Part shown: piece by piece, positions 1-5,631 of the stretch
Layout of the letters: each line of letters begins with the position of its first letter
How positions within the stretch are numbered: the first letter of the stretch is position 1
From: a bacterium
GTDB lineage: Bacteria; UBP14; UBA6098; B30-G16
DNA length: 7,994 bases
Assembly (NCBI GenBank): GCA_027064665.1
Contig: JAMOPH010000349.1
Coordinates: forward strand, 1-7,994
Direction: 5' to 3'
The notes under the pieces: generated by a model
Databases searched by the model: none
Seen by the model: only the letters and a program-made list of their open reading frames with translations
What the model was told of the DNA's origin: nothing
Program-made: the position numbers and the translations under genes

Positions 1-354
1 TAGAGAATGCACCAGATAATTCGCCGACCAGGACATAATCACGGCATAGTAGGTGGTAATTATAAATCCCACCAATATCGCCAGCCATCCGACCCAGGCG
101 AAATTTTTGTTCACCTTGCCGAGTGCCACCGGTGCCGAACCGCCGATGCGCTGTCCGAGGGCGAACTCAAGTATCAAAAGCGGAATACCCGCAACAAAAA
201 GCGCCACAAGGTATGCCACCAGAAACGCTCCACCGCCGTATTTGTAGCAGATGAACGGGAAACGCCATATATTCCCCAGCCCGATGGCTGAACCTATCGC
301 CGCAAGAACAAACGCAGTCCTGCTGTCCCAATAGACTTTCTCTCCAAGCGCCAT
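1..354 (-). CDS. Sodium-dependent transporter, NSS/SNF family (N-terminal 118 residues, truncated by window edge)
   Basis: This is the first part of an inner-membrane symporter of the neurotransmitter:sodium symporter family (LeuT fold), which uses the Na+ gradient to import amino acids or related small molecules. Reading from the ATG at 354 down to 1 gives 118 codons without a stop. Residues 21-32 read GSAIGLGNIWRF, the family's TM1 signature that carries Na+- and substrate-binding backbone in LeuT. It is followed by the glycine-rich start of TM2 (YGGGAFLVAYL, 39-49), the GIPLLILEFALGQR segment (56-69), and TM3 with TYYAV (100-104), where LeuT has its substrate-binding tyrosine. The start is supported by GGGAGG at 364-359, 4 nt before the ATG, and by WDSR at residues 9-12, typical of the family N-terminus. 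It has its own predicted promoter in the 69-nt gap after the transpeptidase gene. The substrate cannot be deduced, and the remaining roughly three quarters of the gene lies outside the window. Confidence 0.93.
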   Translation of the reverse strand, partial: MALGEKVYWDSRTAFVLAAIGSAIGLGNIWRFPFICYKYGGGAFLVAYLVALFVAGIPLLILEFALGQRIGGSAPVALGKVNKNFAWVGWLAILVGFIITTYYAVIMSWSANYLVHSL

Positions 355-377
355 AGGTCCTCCCGGTTTTTTGTTTC

Positions 378-407
378 AATTTAATCACCGCCACCGCCGA
401 TTGTCAA
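378..407 (-). promoter_or_regulatory. Predicted sigma70-type promoter of the NSS transporter gene
   Basis: On the minus strand a perfect -35 hexamer TTGACA (407-402) is followed after 18 nt by TAAATT (383-378), which matches 4 of 6 positions of the consensus -10. Transcription would start near 371, giving a leader of about 17 nt that contains the GGGAGG ribosome site at 364-359. The -35 overlaps a small TTGTC-AAA-GACAA dyad (401-413), which could be incidental. The same -10 hexamer at a similar distance from the start codon occurs before other genes here. Confidence 0.55.
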
Positions 408-423
408 AGACAAAAATGGGGCG

Positions 424-1353
424 TTATTTTCTCCCACGATGCAGAAACTCAAAGACTTTCTCCGCCAGTGGGGCGGCATCGGTGTAGCCTGTGGCATCAA
501 CCAAAAACACGACCACGGCGTATTCTGGCTTGCCCCCGGCGGGGCAATATCCGGCGAACCATCCACAGGTGATGGCAGGATTTTCGGGAAGCGGCGCAGT
601 CCCGGTCTTCCCGGCAACCGAAAGACTGTCCGGGAATATCCCCGCACATATTCCGGTCGTCGTAACTCTGCGCAGTCCCTTCCGTATTATCCCCCACTCC
701 GAATCGTCGGAAAGGCGGATTTTATCGTATCTCTCACGCTCAAAATCGGGGAGTTCCCCAGCGGTTGCCACGGCGGTTATCATCCGCAGAACGCTTTTCG
801 GCGAGACCAGAACCCCGGTCAAGCCCACGGCGAAGCGATAGGGGAAATCCGCCCCATCCTCACGGTAGAACTCCGCAAAATATGGACTTTGGGGAATATC
901 AAAAAATATCTTTGCCACATTTTCTATTCTGGCGATACTCACTCCCCGGTCAATCAGCGAGTAGAAATAGAAACTGCAGGATTTGCCTATGGCATCCACG
1001 AGGTCAATTTTTCCGTGTCCGGGGCGCCAGGAGCAAGGAAGCCGTTCGCCGTCGGGGATTTCATACCAATAAGTGCATTTCACCTGCTGGCGGGGGTCTA
1101 TTCCCTGCTCAAGCGCCGCAACCGCAGTTATAATTTTGAACACCGAACCCGGTGGGAATTTCTGTGTCCCGGACAAAATCGCACTGTCTCCCACAGCGCA
1201 GATTATTTTCGGCGCCGAAAGGTCTGCCACATAAATCGCCCCGGATTTGCCCTCAAGCAGTGCCCCACAGAAATCGGACAGAGATTGACCGCGAAAATCC
1301 TCGCCCCCGGCGGCGGCAAACAGCACAAGCGCCAATGTTATCCCCCACCTCAC
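424..1353 (-). CDS. Secreted penicillin-binding protein-type transpeptidase, single-domain
   Basis: This is a 309-residue protein of the serine penicillin-binding/transpeptidase family, which acts outside the cytoplasmic membrane on peptidoglycan stem peptides or is a relative of such enzymes. The SxxK catalytic motif is SVFK (70-73, in PPGSVFKIITAVAALEQG), and the KTG motif is KTGT (249-252). The SxN position is SCS (125-127, after the GHGKIDLVDAI segment), where the usual third residue N or D is replaced by Ser. Residues 1-16 form a short hydrophobic signal or anchor segment. The PBP dimerisation domain and glycosyltransferase domain are absent, so it is about half the length of class B PBPs such as PBP2 or FtsI. 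The GTG at 1353 lacks an upstream Shine-Dalgarno site. An in-frame TTG at 1335 has AGGTGG 9 nt before it and would give 303 residues, but would drop the Arg of the signal peptide. Substrate and physiological role are inferred only. It lies upstream of the transporter gene on the same strand and is divergent from ackA. Confidence 0.85.
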   Translation of the reverse strand: MRWGITLALVLFAAAGGEDFRGQSLSDFCGALLEGKSGAIYVADLSAPKIICAVGDSAILSGTQKFPPGSVFKIITAVAALEQGIDPRQQVKCTYWYEIPDGERLPCSWRPGHGKIDLVDAIGKSCSFYFYSLIDRGVSIARIENVAKIFFDIPQSPYFAEFYREDGADFPYRFAVGLTGVLVSPKSVLRMITAVATAGELPDFERERYDKIRLSDDSEWGIIRKGLRRVTTTGICAGIFPDSLSVAGKTGTAPLPENPAITCGWFAGYCPAGGKPEYAVVVFLVDATGYTDAAPLAEKVFEFLHRGRK

Positions 1354-1359
1354 AGGAAA

Positions 1360-1365
1360 AATTTA
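1360..1365 (-). promoter_or_regulatory. Possible -10 element of the transpeptidase gene
   Basis: TAAATT on the minus strand (1365-1360) is the same hexamer as in the better promoters of this window. It lies only 6 nt before the GTG at 1353, but 24 nt before the alternative TTG start at 1335, matching the spacing at other genes. No good -35 is visible (CTGGTG at 17-nt spacing), so the call is weak. Confidence 0.25.
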
Positions 1366-1408
1366 ACAAAAATGTTTGCCCTCACCAGAAAATTTGAATA
1401 TCGTTATT

Positions 1409-1417
1409 TGTTTTAAT
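1409..1417 (+). promoter_or_regulatory. Possible extended -10 promoter of ackA
   Basis: The divergent spacer 1354-1437 is AT-rich. It contains TGTTTTAAT (1409-1417), an extended -10 (TGn) joined to TTTAAT, which matches the consensus at 5 of 6 positions. No recognisable -35 stands 16-18 nt upstream, which is tolerated for extended -10 promoters. It ends 20 nt before the ackA ATG. AAGGAG at 1425-1430 supplies the ribosome site, 7 nt before the start. Confidence 0.35.
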
Positions 1418-1437
1418 CCAAAACAAGGAGAGGTGGG

Positions 1438-2637
1438 ATGATAATCCTGATTCTCAATTCAGGCAGTTCGTCGGTGAAATATCAACTCTGGGATACCGGC
1501 GGCGATGGGATGCTCGCCAAGGGGCTCGTCTCCCGCATAGGAATTGACAATCCGCTTCTGACCCACACCGCCCGGGGCAAAAAGTATGAGTTCAGCCCCG
1601 GGGGAATTATAGACCACAACACCGCAGTAAAACTTGCCCTTGATGCCCTCGTCCATCCGGAACACGGCGTGATTGAGTCAGTGGAGCAGATTGAGGCGGT
1701 GGGGCACCGTGTGGTGCACGGCGGCGAGGAGTTCTCCGGGTCTGCCCTCATCACCGATGAGGTAATCGCTGCAATTGAACGATGTATCCCCCTTGCGCCG
1801 CTGCACAATCCGCCGAACCTTATGGGAATCAAAGCCTGCCTCAAACTTATGCCCGGAGTGCCGCAGGTGGCGGTCTTTGACACCGCATTCCACCAGACTA
1901 TGGAACCCCACGCATATATGTATGCCCTTCCCTATGAACTGTATGAGAAATACAAAATCCGGCGCTACGGTTTTCACGGGACAAGCCACTACTATGTGGC
2001 GCATCAGGCGGCGGAGATGGTCGGCAAGCCGATTGAAGAACTGCGCATAATCACGGCGCATCTGGGCAACGGCGCCTCAATGACGGCGGTCAAATTCGGC
2101 AAATCCGTGGACACCTCAATGGGATTCACCCCCCTTGAGGGGCTGGTTATGGGCACCCGCACCGGCGATATGGACCCCGCAATCGTTATGTTCGTGATGA
2201 AGGAACTGGGACTCTCCCCCGATGAGGCAAACAACTATTTCAACAAAAAGTGCGGCTTGCTTGGGCTTTCGGGCAGGTCCAACGATTTGCGGGATGTGCT
2301 TGAGGGCGCCGAAAACGGCGACCCACGATGCCAACTCGCCCTTGATGTCTACTCCTACCGCATCAAAAAATACATCGGCGCCTATGCCGCCGCTATGGGC
2401 GGTGTGGATGTTCTGGTGTTCACCGCCGGCGTGGGCGAAAACTCCCCATATATCCGCCAGCGCTCAACAGAGGGGCTTGGATTTTTGGGAATCAAAATTG
2501 ACCCAGCGAAAAACGAACAGGCAGTCGGCATAAAGATGGACATCTCCGCCCCGGATGCTACGGTGCGCACACTCGTAATCCCCACAAACGAGGAACTGGT
2601 CATCGCCACAGAGACCGAAAGACTCGTAAAACAATAA
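1438..2637 (+). CDS. ackA: Acetate kinase
   Basis: Acetate kinase interconverts acetate + ATP and acetyl phosphate + ADP in the cytoplasm. In fermenting bacteria it runs towards ATP and acetate, usually paired with phosphotransacetylase. The 399-residue length is normal for the family. The first signature NSGSSS is at 7-12 and the second, GHRVVHGG, at 89-96. Residues that are catalytic or substrate-binding in the Methanosarcina thermophila enzyme fall at the same numbers: R91, H123 (PLHNPP), D148 (FDTAFHQ), H180 (FHGTSH) and R241 (GTRTGD). The phosphate-binding HLGNG loop is at 208-212, GVGENS is at 331-336, and the C-terminal Glu is in TNEE (383-386). The ATG at 1438 follows AAGGAG with 7-nt spacing and begins directly with the beta strand that carries the NSGSSS loop. 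No pta gene is adjacent within this window; upstream is a divergent transpeptidase gene and downstream a palindromic repeat. All key residues are intact, so the enzyme should be active. Confidence 0.98.
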   Translation: MIILILNSGSSSVKYQLWDTGGDGMLAKGLVSRIGIDNPLLTHTARGKKYEFSPGGIIDHNTAVKLALDALVHPEHGVIESVEQIEAVGHRVVHGGEEFSGSALITDEVIAAIERCIPLAPLHNPPNLMGIKACLKLMPGVPQVAVFDTAFHQTMEPHAYMYALPYELYEKYKIRRYGFHGTSHYYVAHQAAEMVGKPIEELRIITAHLGNGASMTAVKFGKSVDTSMGFTPLEGLVMGTRTGDMDPAIVMFVMKELGLSPDEANNYFNKKCGLLGLSGRSNDLRDVLEGAENGDPRCQLALDVYSYRIKKYIGAYAAAMGGVDVLVFTAGVGENSPYIRQRSTEGLGFLGIKIDPAKNEQAVGIKMDISAPDATVRTLVIPTNEELVIATETERLVKQ

Positions 2638-2639
2638 AC

Positions 2640-2674
2640 GGGGGCAACCCTTTTTGAAAAAAGGGCTTTCCCCC
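2640..2674. repeat. Imperfect hairpin directly after ackA (unit A, outer hairpin)
   Basis: GGGGG (2640-2644) pairs with CCCCC (2670-2674), and CCCTTTTT (2648-2655) pairs with AAAAAGGG (2658-2665). A small internal loop lies between them (CAA opposite CTTT), and the apical loop is GA. It is the counterpart of the perfect hairpin at 2870-2907 but has lost pairing. It lacks a T-run after the stem, so on its own it is not a classic intrinsic terminator for ackA. Confidence 0.7.
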
Positions 2675-2675
2675 G

Positions 2676-2759
2676 CACCCCCTTCCTAAAAACTTTTTGG
2701 GTCGGCGCTTGAAAATCGCAGATTTTCAAGCGCCGAAAAGTTTTTTTAGGAACGGTGTG
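2676..2759. repeat. Long hairpin of unit A
   Basis: The core is a perfect 16-bp stem: TCGGCGCTTGAAAATC (2702-2717), loop GCA (2718-2720), and its complement (2721-2736). Pairing continues outward with small bulges: TTCCTAAAAA (from 2683) against TTTTTAGGAA (ending 2752), and CACCCCCTTCC (2676-2686) against GGAACGGTGTG (2749-2759, 9 of 11 positions paired). The total arm length is about 40 nt. Confidence 0.85.
2702..2747 (+). terminator. Possible intrinsic terminator of ackA within unit A
   Basis: The perfect 16-bp stem (2702-2717 with 2721-2736, loop GCA) is followed on the plus strand by AAAG and then a run of seven T (2741-2747). The stem plus T-run is the pattern of a Rho-independent terminator, although the T-run is offset by 4 nt and could instead pair with upstream A residues in the longer hairpin. 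It lies about 65 nt past the ackA stop, with no other terminator in between. Confidence 0.45.
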
Positions 2760-2769
2760 AGAGAGAAAC

Positions 2770-2790
2770 CGCTATGCCACTTCCATAGCG
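2770..2790. repeat. Small central hairpin between the two repeat units
   Basis: CGCTATG (2770-2776) and CATAGCG (2784-2790) pair perfectly around the 7-nt loop CCACTTC. Three further A-T pairs follow after one mismatch. It sits at the junction between unit A and the inverted unit B and differs in sequence from both, so it may mark a junction or a separate insertion. Confidence 0.65.
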
Positions 2791-2853
2791 TTTTGGGGAT
2801 TCCCTTTTGGGCTCGGCGAAATCTATGATTTCGGCGAGCCCAAAATCCCAAAA
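2791..2853. repeat. Long hairpin of unit B
   Basis: A 19-nt arm at 2805-2823 (TTTTGGGCTCGGCGAAATC) pairs with 2827-2845 around the 3-nt loop TAT, with a single G-G mismatch (2816 opposite 2834). Outward, TTTTGGGGA (from 2791) pairs with TCCCAAAA (2846-2853), leaving TTCCC (2800-2804) bulged. It is the inverted counterpart of the 2676-2759 hairpin and has the same style: a GGCG-containing stem, AAATC before the loop and a 3-nt loop. Confidence 0.8.
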
Positions 2854-2869
2854 TTCTTTGGAAAGGGGT

Positions 2870-2907
2870 GCGGGGGAAACCTTTCTTTTAAGAAAGGTTT
2901 CCCCCGC
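2870..2907. repeat. Perfect 18-bp hairpin with 2-nt loop (unit B, outer hairpin)
   Basis: GCGGGGGAAACCTTTCTT (2870-2887) and its exact complement (2890-2907) flank only TT (2888-2889), making a near-perfect 38-nt palindrome. It lies 70 nt before the alaS start and just upstream of the likely alaS promoter. It could form a very stable RNA hairpin or a DNA cruciform. Confidence 0.9.
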
Positions 2908-2922
2908 CAACCACCAAAACGG

Positions 2923-2951
2923 TTGCGAACCGCACAAATACGGGTTAAATT
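2923..2951 (+). promoter_or_regulatory. Predicted promoter of alaS
   Basis: TTGCGA (2923-2928, 4 of 6 matches to the -35 consensus) is followed after exactly 17 nt by TAAATT (2946-2951). The -10 ends 26 nt before the alaS ATG, so the leader would be about 20 nt. That is far too short for a T-box riboswitch, and no T-box-like sequence is seen. The -35 overlaps a small dyad, CGGTT-GCG-AACCG (2920-2932), that could be a protein-binding site. Confidence 0.42.
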
Positions 2952-2965
2952 CGGGTAATTGCGAA

Positions 2966-2971
2966 GGGAGG
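2966..2971 (+). promoter_or_regulatory. Ribosome binding site that fixes the alaS start
   Basis: GGGAGG (in GAAGGGAGG) stands 6 nt before ATG 2978 and 9 nt before a second ATG at 2981. The frame stays open upstream to an ATG at 2807, but that stretch encodes the palindromic repeat and has no ribosome site, so the longer version is an artefact. Confidence 0.85.
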
Positions 2972-2977
2972 CATATT

Positions 2978-5626
2978 ATGATGAAATCCGAGGAAATCAG
3001 GCAGAAATTTTTAGATTACTTCAAAAATCTGGACCACACCATAGTGCCGTCGTCGCCGGTGGTGCCGATAGATGACCCCACGCTTCTGTTCACCAACGCG
3101 GGGATGAACCAGTTTAAGGACATTTTCATCGGCAGGACTGCGTGTCCCTACAATCCCCCGCGGGCAGCGTCGGTGCAAAAGTGCATCCGCGTGTCGGGAA
3201 AACACAACGACCTTGAGGAGGTCGGGCGCGACGGCTGGCACCACACCTTCTTTGAGATGCTTGGCAACTGGTCCTTCGGCGACTACTTCAAAAAAGAGGC
3301 GATTGTCTGGGCGTGGGAACTTCTGACCAAACACTATGGACTTCCCCCGGAGCGCCTCTGGGCGGCAGTCCACGAAAACGACGACGAATCCGCGGAAATC
3401 TGGGAGAAAGTGGTCGGGCTTCCGCCGGAAAAAATCGCCCGCTGTGGCGACAAGGATAATTTCTGGGAGATGGCGGACACCGGTCCGTGCGGTCCCACCA
3501 CGGAAATCCACTACGACTGGGGCGAGGAAATTGACCCCGATGGCTTGCCGAACTCCTCCGAGCGGTTCGTTGAGGTATGGAACATCGTGTTTATGCAGTA
3601 TTTTCGCAATCCCGACGGGAGTCTGGACCCCCTTCCGGCGAAAAATGTTGACACCGGGATGGGCTTTGAGCGTTTGGTGGCTATTTTGCAGGGCACCCGG
3701 GACAACTACCGCACCGATATTTTTGCGCCCCTGCTGGACAAAATCGCCGAAATCAGCGGGCACGACTACGACGAGGGCGGGGAAATCACCGTGGCGTTCC
3801 GCGTTCTGGCGGACCACATCCGCGCGCTGGCGTTCGCCATCGCCGACGGCGCAATCCCCGGAAGCACAGGACGCGGCTATGTCCTGCGGAGAATCCTTCG
3901 CCGGGCGGCGAGGTTCTCGCGCGTGTTAGGCGTCCACGAGCCTATCCTTTGGAGACTGGTCACCCCGCTGGTGGACAAGATGGGGTCGGTCTATCCCGAA
4001 CTGGTCCAGAGGGCGCAGATGATTTCGCAGGTGATAAAGTCCGAGGAGGAGCGCTTCGGCAAAACCCTTGACTTTGGGATTGAACTGTTTGAGAAAATCG
4101 CCGACGAACTTGAGGCGAAGGGCGAAAAAGTAATCCCCGGCGAGTCGGCGTTTCTGCTTTATGACACCTACGGTTTCCCGCTGGATTTGACGCAGTTGAT
4201 GGCGCGCGAGCGGGGTCTTGAGGTTGATGTTGAGGGTTTTGAGCAACTGATGGAGCAACAGCGCGAACGGGCGCGTTCCGCCGGCACCTTTGAGGTGGAA
4301 CACCGCCAAAAGGGAAAATGGCTCCAAATTACCCCCGGCGAGGACAGTCATAAACTGTGCTACCAGACCGAGTCCGCCGAGTCGGAGATTCGGATGGTGC
4401 GCCCCGGCGAGAACGGCAGAGTTGAGGTGGTTCTGGCAGAAACCCCATTCTATGCCGAGTCCGGCGGGCAGGTTGGCGACACCGGCACGATAAAAGGGGA
4501 AAATTTTGTCCTGCGGGTTGAGGACACCCAGCCCGAGGGCACGCACATTGTGCACATCTGCCGGGTTGAGAGCGAGGATATCCCCTTTGAGCGGCTGGTG
4601 GAAATTTTCCGGGAAAATCCGCGGGTTTTCGCCGAGGTGGACCACGAGCGCCGCTGGGCAATCCGCAAGAACCACACCGCGACACATCTGCTTCACAGCG
4701 CCCTGCGCAAAGTCTTTGGCGAGCATATTCGGCAGGCGGGTTCGCTTGTCGCCCCGGACCGCCTTCGCTTTGACTACACCCACTACGAACAGCCCTCGCC
4801 GGAGCAACTTGAGCGAGTTGAGCGCCTCGTCAACGAGGTGGTTCAGCGGGACATTCCCGTGGAGACAAAAATCACCACCTATCAAGAAGCGGTCAAAGAG
4901 GGCGCGATGGCGCTTTTCGGTGAGAAATATGGCGAACAGGTCAGAATGGTGGTCGTTGGGGATTTCTCCAAGGAACTTTGCGGCGGGACACATCTTTCCC
5001 GCACCGGCGAGATAGGGCTGTTTCTGATAACGCACGAGGAAAACATCGGCTCGGGGATGCGCCGAATTGAGGCACTCACCGGGATGGCTGCGGTGGAGTA
5101 TGTTCTGGGACTCCGCCGCAACTGGCGAAAAGTTGAGGAACATCTTGCCGCGACGGGCGAGGGAGTTTTCTCAAAGATTGACAAACTTTTCGCGGATTTG
5201 GAGGAACTCAAAAAACTCCGCCAGCAACTTGCCCGCGGCAAGGCATCGGATATCGCGGAGCAGTTGTTCGCTGAGGCGGAGCGTGTCGGCGATTCGCGGG
5301 TGGTGGTGGCGAAAGTTGAGGTCTCCTCGCGGGATGAGTTGTTCAAGATAATGGAGAGTCTGGAGAAGAAGATTCCGTCGGGGGTGATTCTGTTAGGCGC
5401 CGTGGTTGACGGCGGGAAAGTAGCGTTTGGTTGCAGTGTCACCCCGGATGTGATAAAAAACTTCGGTCTGAAGGCTGGGGACATAGTGCGCGAGGTGGCG
5501 AAAATCGCCGGTGGGGGCGGCGGCGGTCGCCCCGATTTCGCCCAGGCAGGCGGCAAAAACCCCGAGAAACTGGATGAGGCGCTTGAGTTGGGCAGGAAAC
5601 TTATATTGGAAAAGTTAAAGGGATAA
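2978..5626 (+). CDS. alaS: Alanine--tRNA ligase
   Basis: Alanyl-tRNA synthetase is a class II cytoplasmic enzyme that charges tRNA-Ala with alanine and edits mischarged Ser and Gly. The product has 882 residues, close to E. coli (876). The aminoacylation domain covers about 1-250: motif 2 holds R71 and GKHNDLEEVG (from 74), then HHTFFEMLGNWSFGDYF, and motif 3 is GMGFER (227-232). The tRNA-recognition region follows to about 460. The editing domain carries both zinc-binding motifs, HTATH (566-570) and CGGTH (668-672). The C-terminal DHHA1/C-Ala domain has the glycine-rich GGGGGGRP at 845-852 followed by DFAQAGG. All signature motifs are intact. The second ATG (2981) would shorten the product by one residue; homologues also begin just before the (S/T)xEIRxxFL(D/E)(F/Y)F pattern seen here. 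Upstream is the palindromic repeat with a likely promoter at 2923-2951. Downstream, a glycosyltransferase gene starts 5 nt after the stop, so the two are probably co-transcribed. Confidence 0.98.
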   Translation: MMKSEEIRQKFLDYFKNLDHTIVPSSPVVPIDDPTLLFTNAGMNQFKDIFIGRTACPYNPPRAASVQKCIRVSGKHNDLEEVGRDGWHHTFFEMLGNWSFGDYFKKEAIVWAWELLTKHYGLPPERLWAAVHENDDESAEIWEKVVGLPPEKIARCGDKDNFWEMADTGPCGPTTEIHYDWGEEIDPDGLPNSSERFVEVWNIVFMQYFRNPDGSLDPLPAKNVDTGMGFERLVAILQGTRDNYRTDIFAPLLDKIAEISGHDYDEGGEITVAFRVLADHIRALAFAIADGAIPGSTGRGYVLRRILRRAARFSRVLGVHEPILWRLVTPLVDKMGSVYPELVQRAQMISQVIKSEEERFGKTLDFGIELFEKIADELEAKGEKVIPGESAFLLYDTYGFPLDLTQLMARERGLEVDVEGFEQLMEQQRERARSAGTFEVEHRQKGKWLQITPGEDSHKLCYQTESAESEIRMVRPGENGRVEVVLAETPFYAESGGQVGDTGTIKGENFVLRVEDTQPEGTHIVHICRVESEDIPFERLVEIFRENPRVFAEVDHERRWAIRKNHTATHLLHSALRKVFGEHIRQAGSLVAPDRLRFDYTHYEQPSPEQLERVERLVNEVVQRDIPVETKITTYQEAVKEGAMALFGEKYGEQVRMVVVGDFSKELCGGTHLSRTGEIGLFLITHEENIGSGMRRIEALTGMAAVEYVLGLRRNWRKVEEHLAATGEGVFSKIDKLFADLEELKKLRQQLARGKASDIAEQLFAEAERVGDSRVVVAKVEVSSRDELFKIMESLEKKIPSGVILLGAVVDGGKVAFGCSVTPDVIKNFGLKAGDIVREVAKIAGGGGGGRPDFAQAGGKNPEKLDEALELGRKLILEKLKG

Positions 5627-5631
5627 ATTCG

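Larger units (their letters stand above)
2640..2907. repeat. Composite palindromic repeat: two hairpin-rich units in inverted orientation
   Basis: This stretch fills most of the interval between ackA and alaS and consists of nested inverted repeats. Unit A (2640-2759) has an imperfect hairpin, then the linker GCACCCCCTTCC, then a long hairpin. Unit B (2791-2907), read on the minus strand, has the same order: a hairpin rich in GGGGGAAACC, the linker GCACCCCTTTCC, then a long hairpin ending in a 3-nt loop. The two units share an exact 15-nt inverted match, TTTCCCCCGCACCCC at 2667-2681 and its complement at 2865-2879. A small hairpin (2770-2790) sits between them. No transposase or protein gene is present. 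The layout resembles REP/BIME pairs or a MITE-like element; that it is multi-copy in the genome is inferred. It starts 2 nt after the ackA stop codon. Confidence 0.8.

Noticed and set aside
401..413. TTGTC-AAA-GACAA as a terminator of the transpeptidase gene
   Set aside because: The stem is only 5 bp of mostly A-T pairs and no T-run follows on the minus strand; it is better explained by the TTGACA -35 of the transporter promoter.
439..1416. Plus-strand 325-codon frame opposite the transpeptidase gene
   Set aside because: It is antisense to a gene with clear SxxK and KTG motifs; its own translation is rich in Arg, Pro and Gly with no recognisable domain. It is a by-product of high GC and codon bias.
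2746..2937. Minus-strand 63-codon reading frame across the repeat
   Set aside because: Its peptide (GETFLKRKVSPAPL...) is just the translation of hairpin arms and mirrors the plus-strand reading; no ribosome site or protein-like composition.
2807..2977. In-frame 57-codon upstream extension of alaS beginning at ATG 2807
   Set aside because: It translates the palindromic repeat (GETFLLRKVSPA-like peptide), has no ribosome site, and homologous AlaRS proteins start near the MMKSEEIR point. GGGAGG at 2966-2971 marks 2978 as the start.
2908..2977. T-box riboswitch or other structured leader before alaS
   Set aside because: Only about 70 nt separate the repeat from the start codon. There is no T-box-like sequence, no specifier stem and no antiterminator, only a 5-bp dyad.
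3926..5143. Minus-strand 405-codon frame opposite alaS (and similar ones at 3011-3817 and 4882-5784)
   Set aside because: These long antisense frames follow from the codon bias of alaS; they have no domain signature and alaS motifs are intact throughout.
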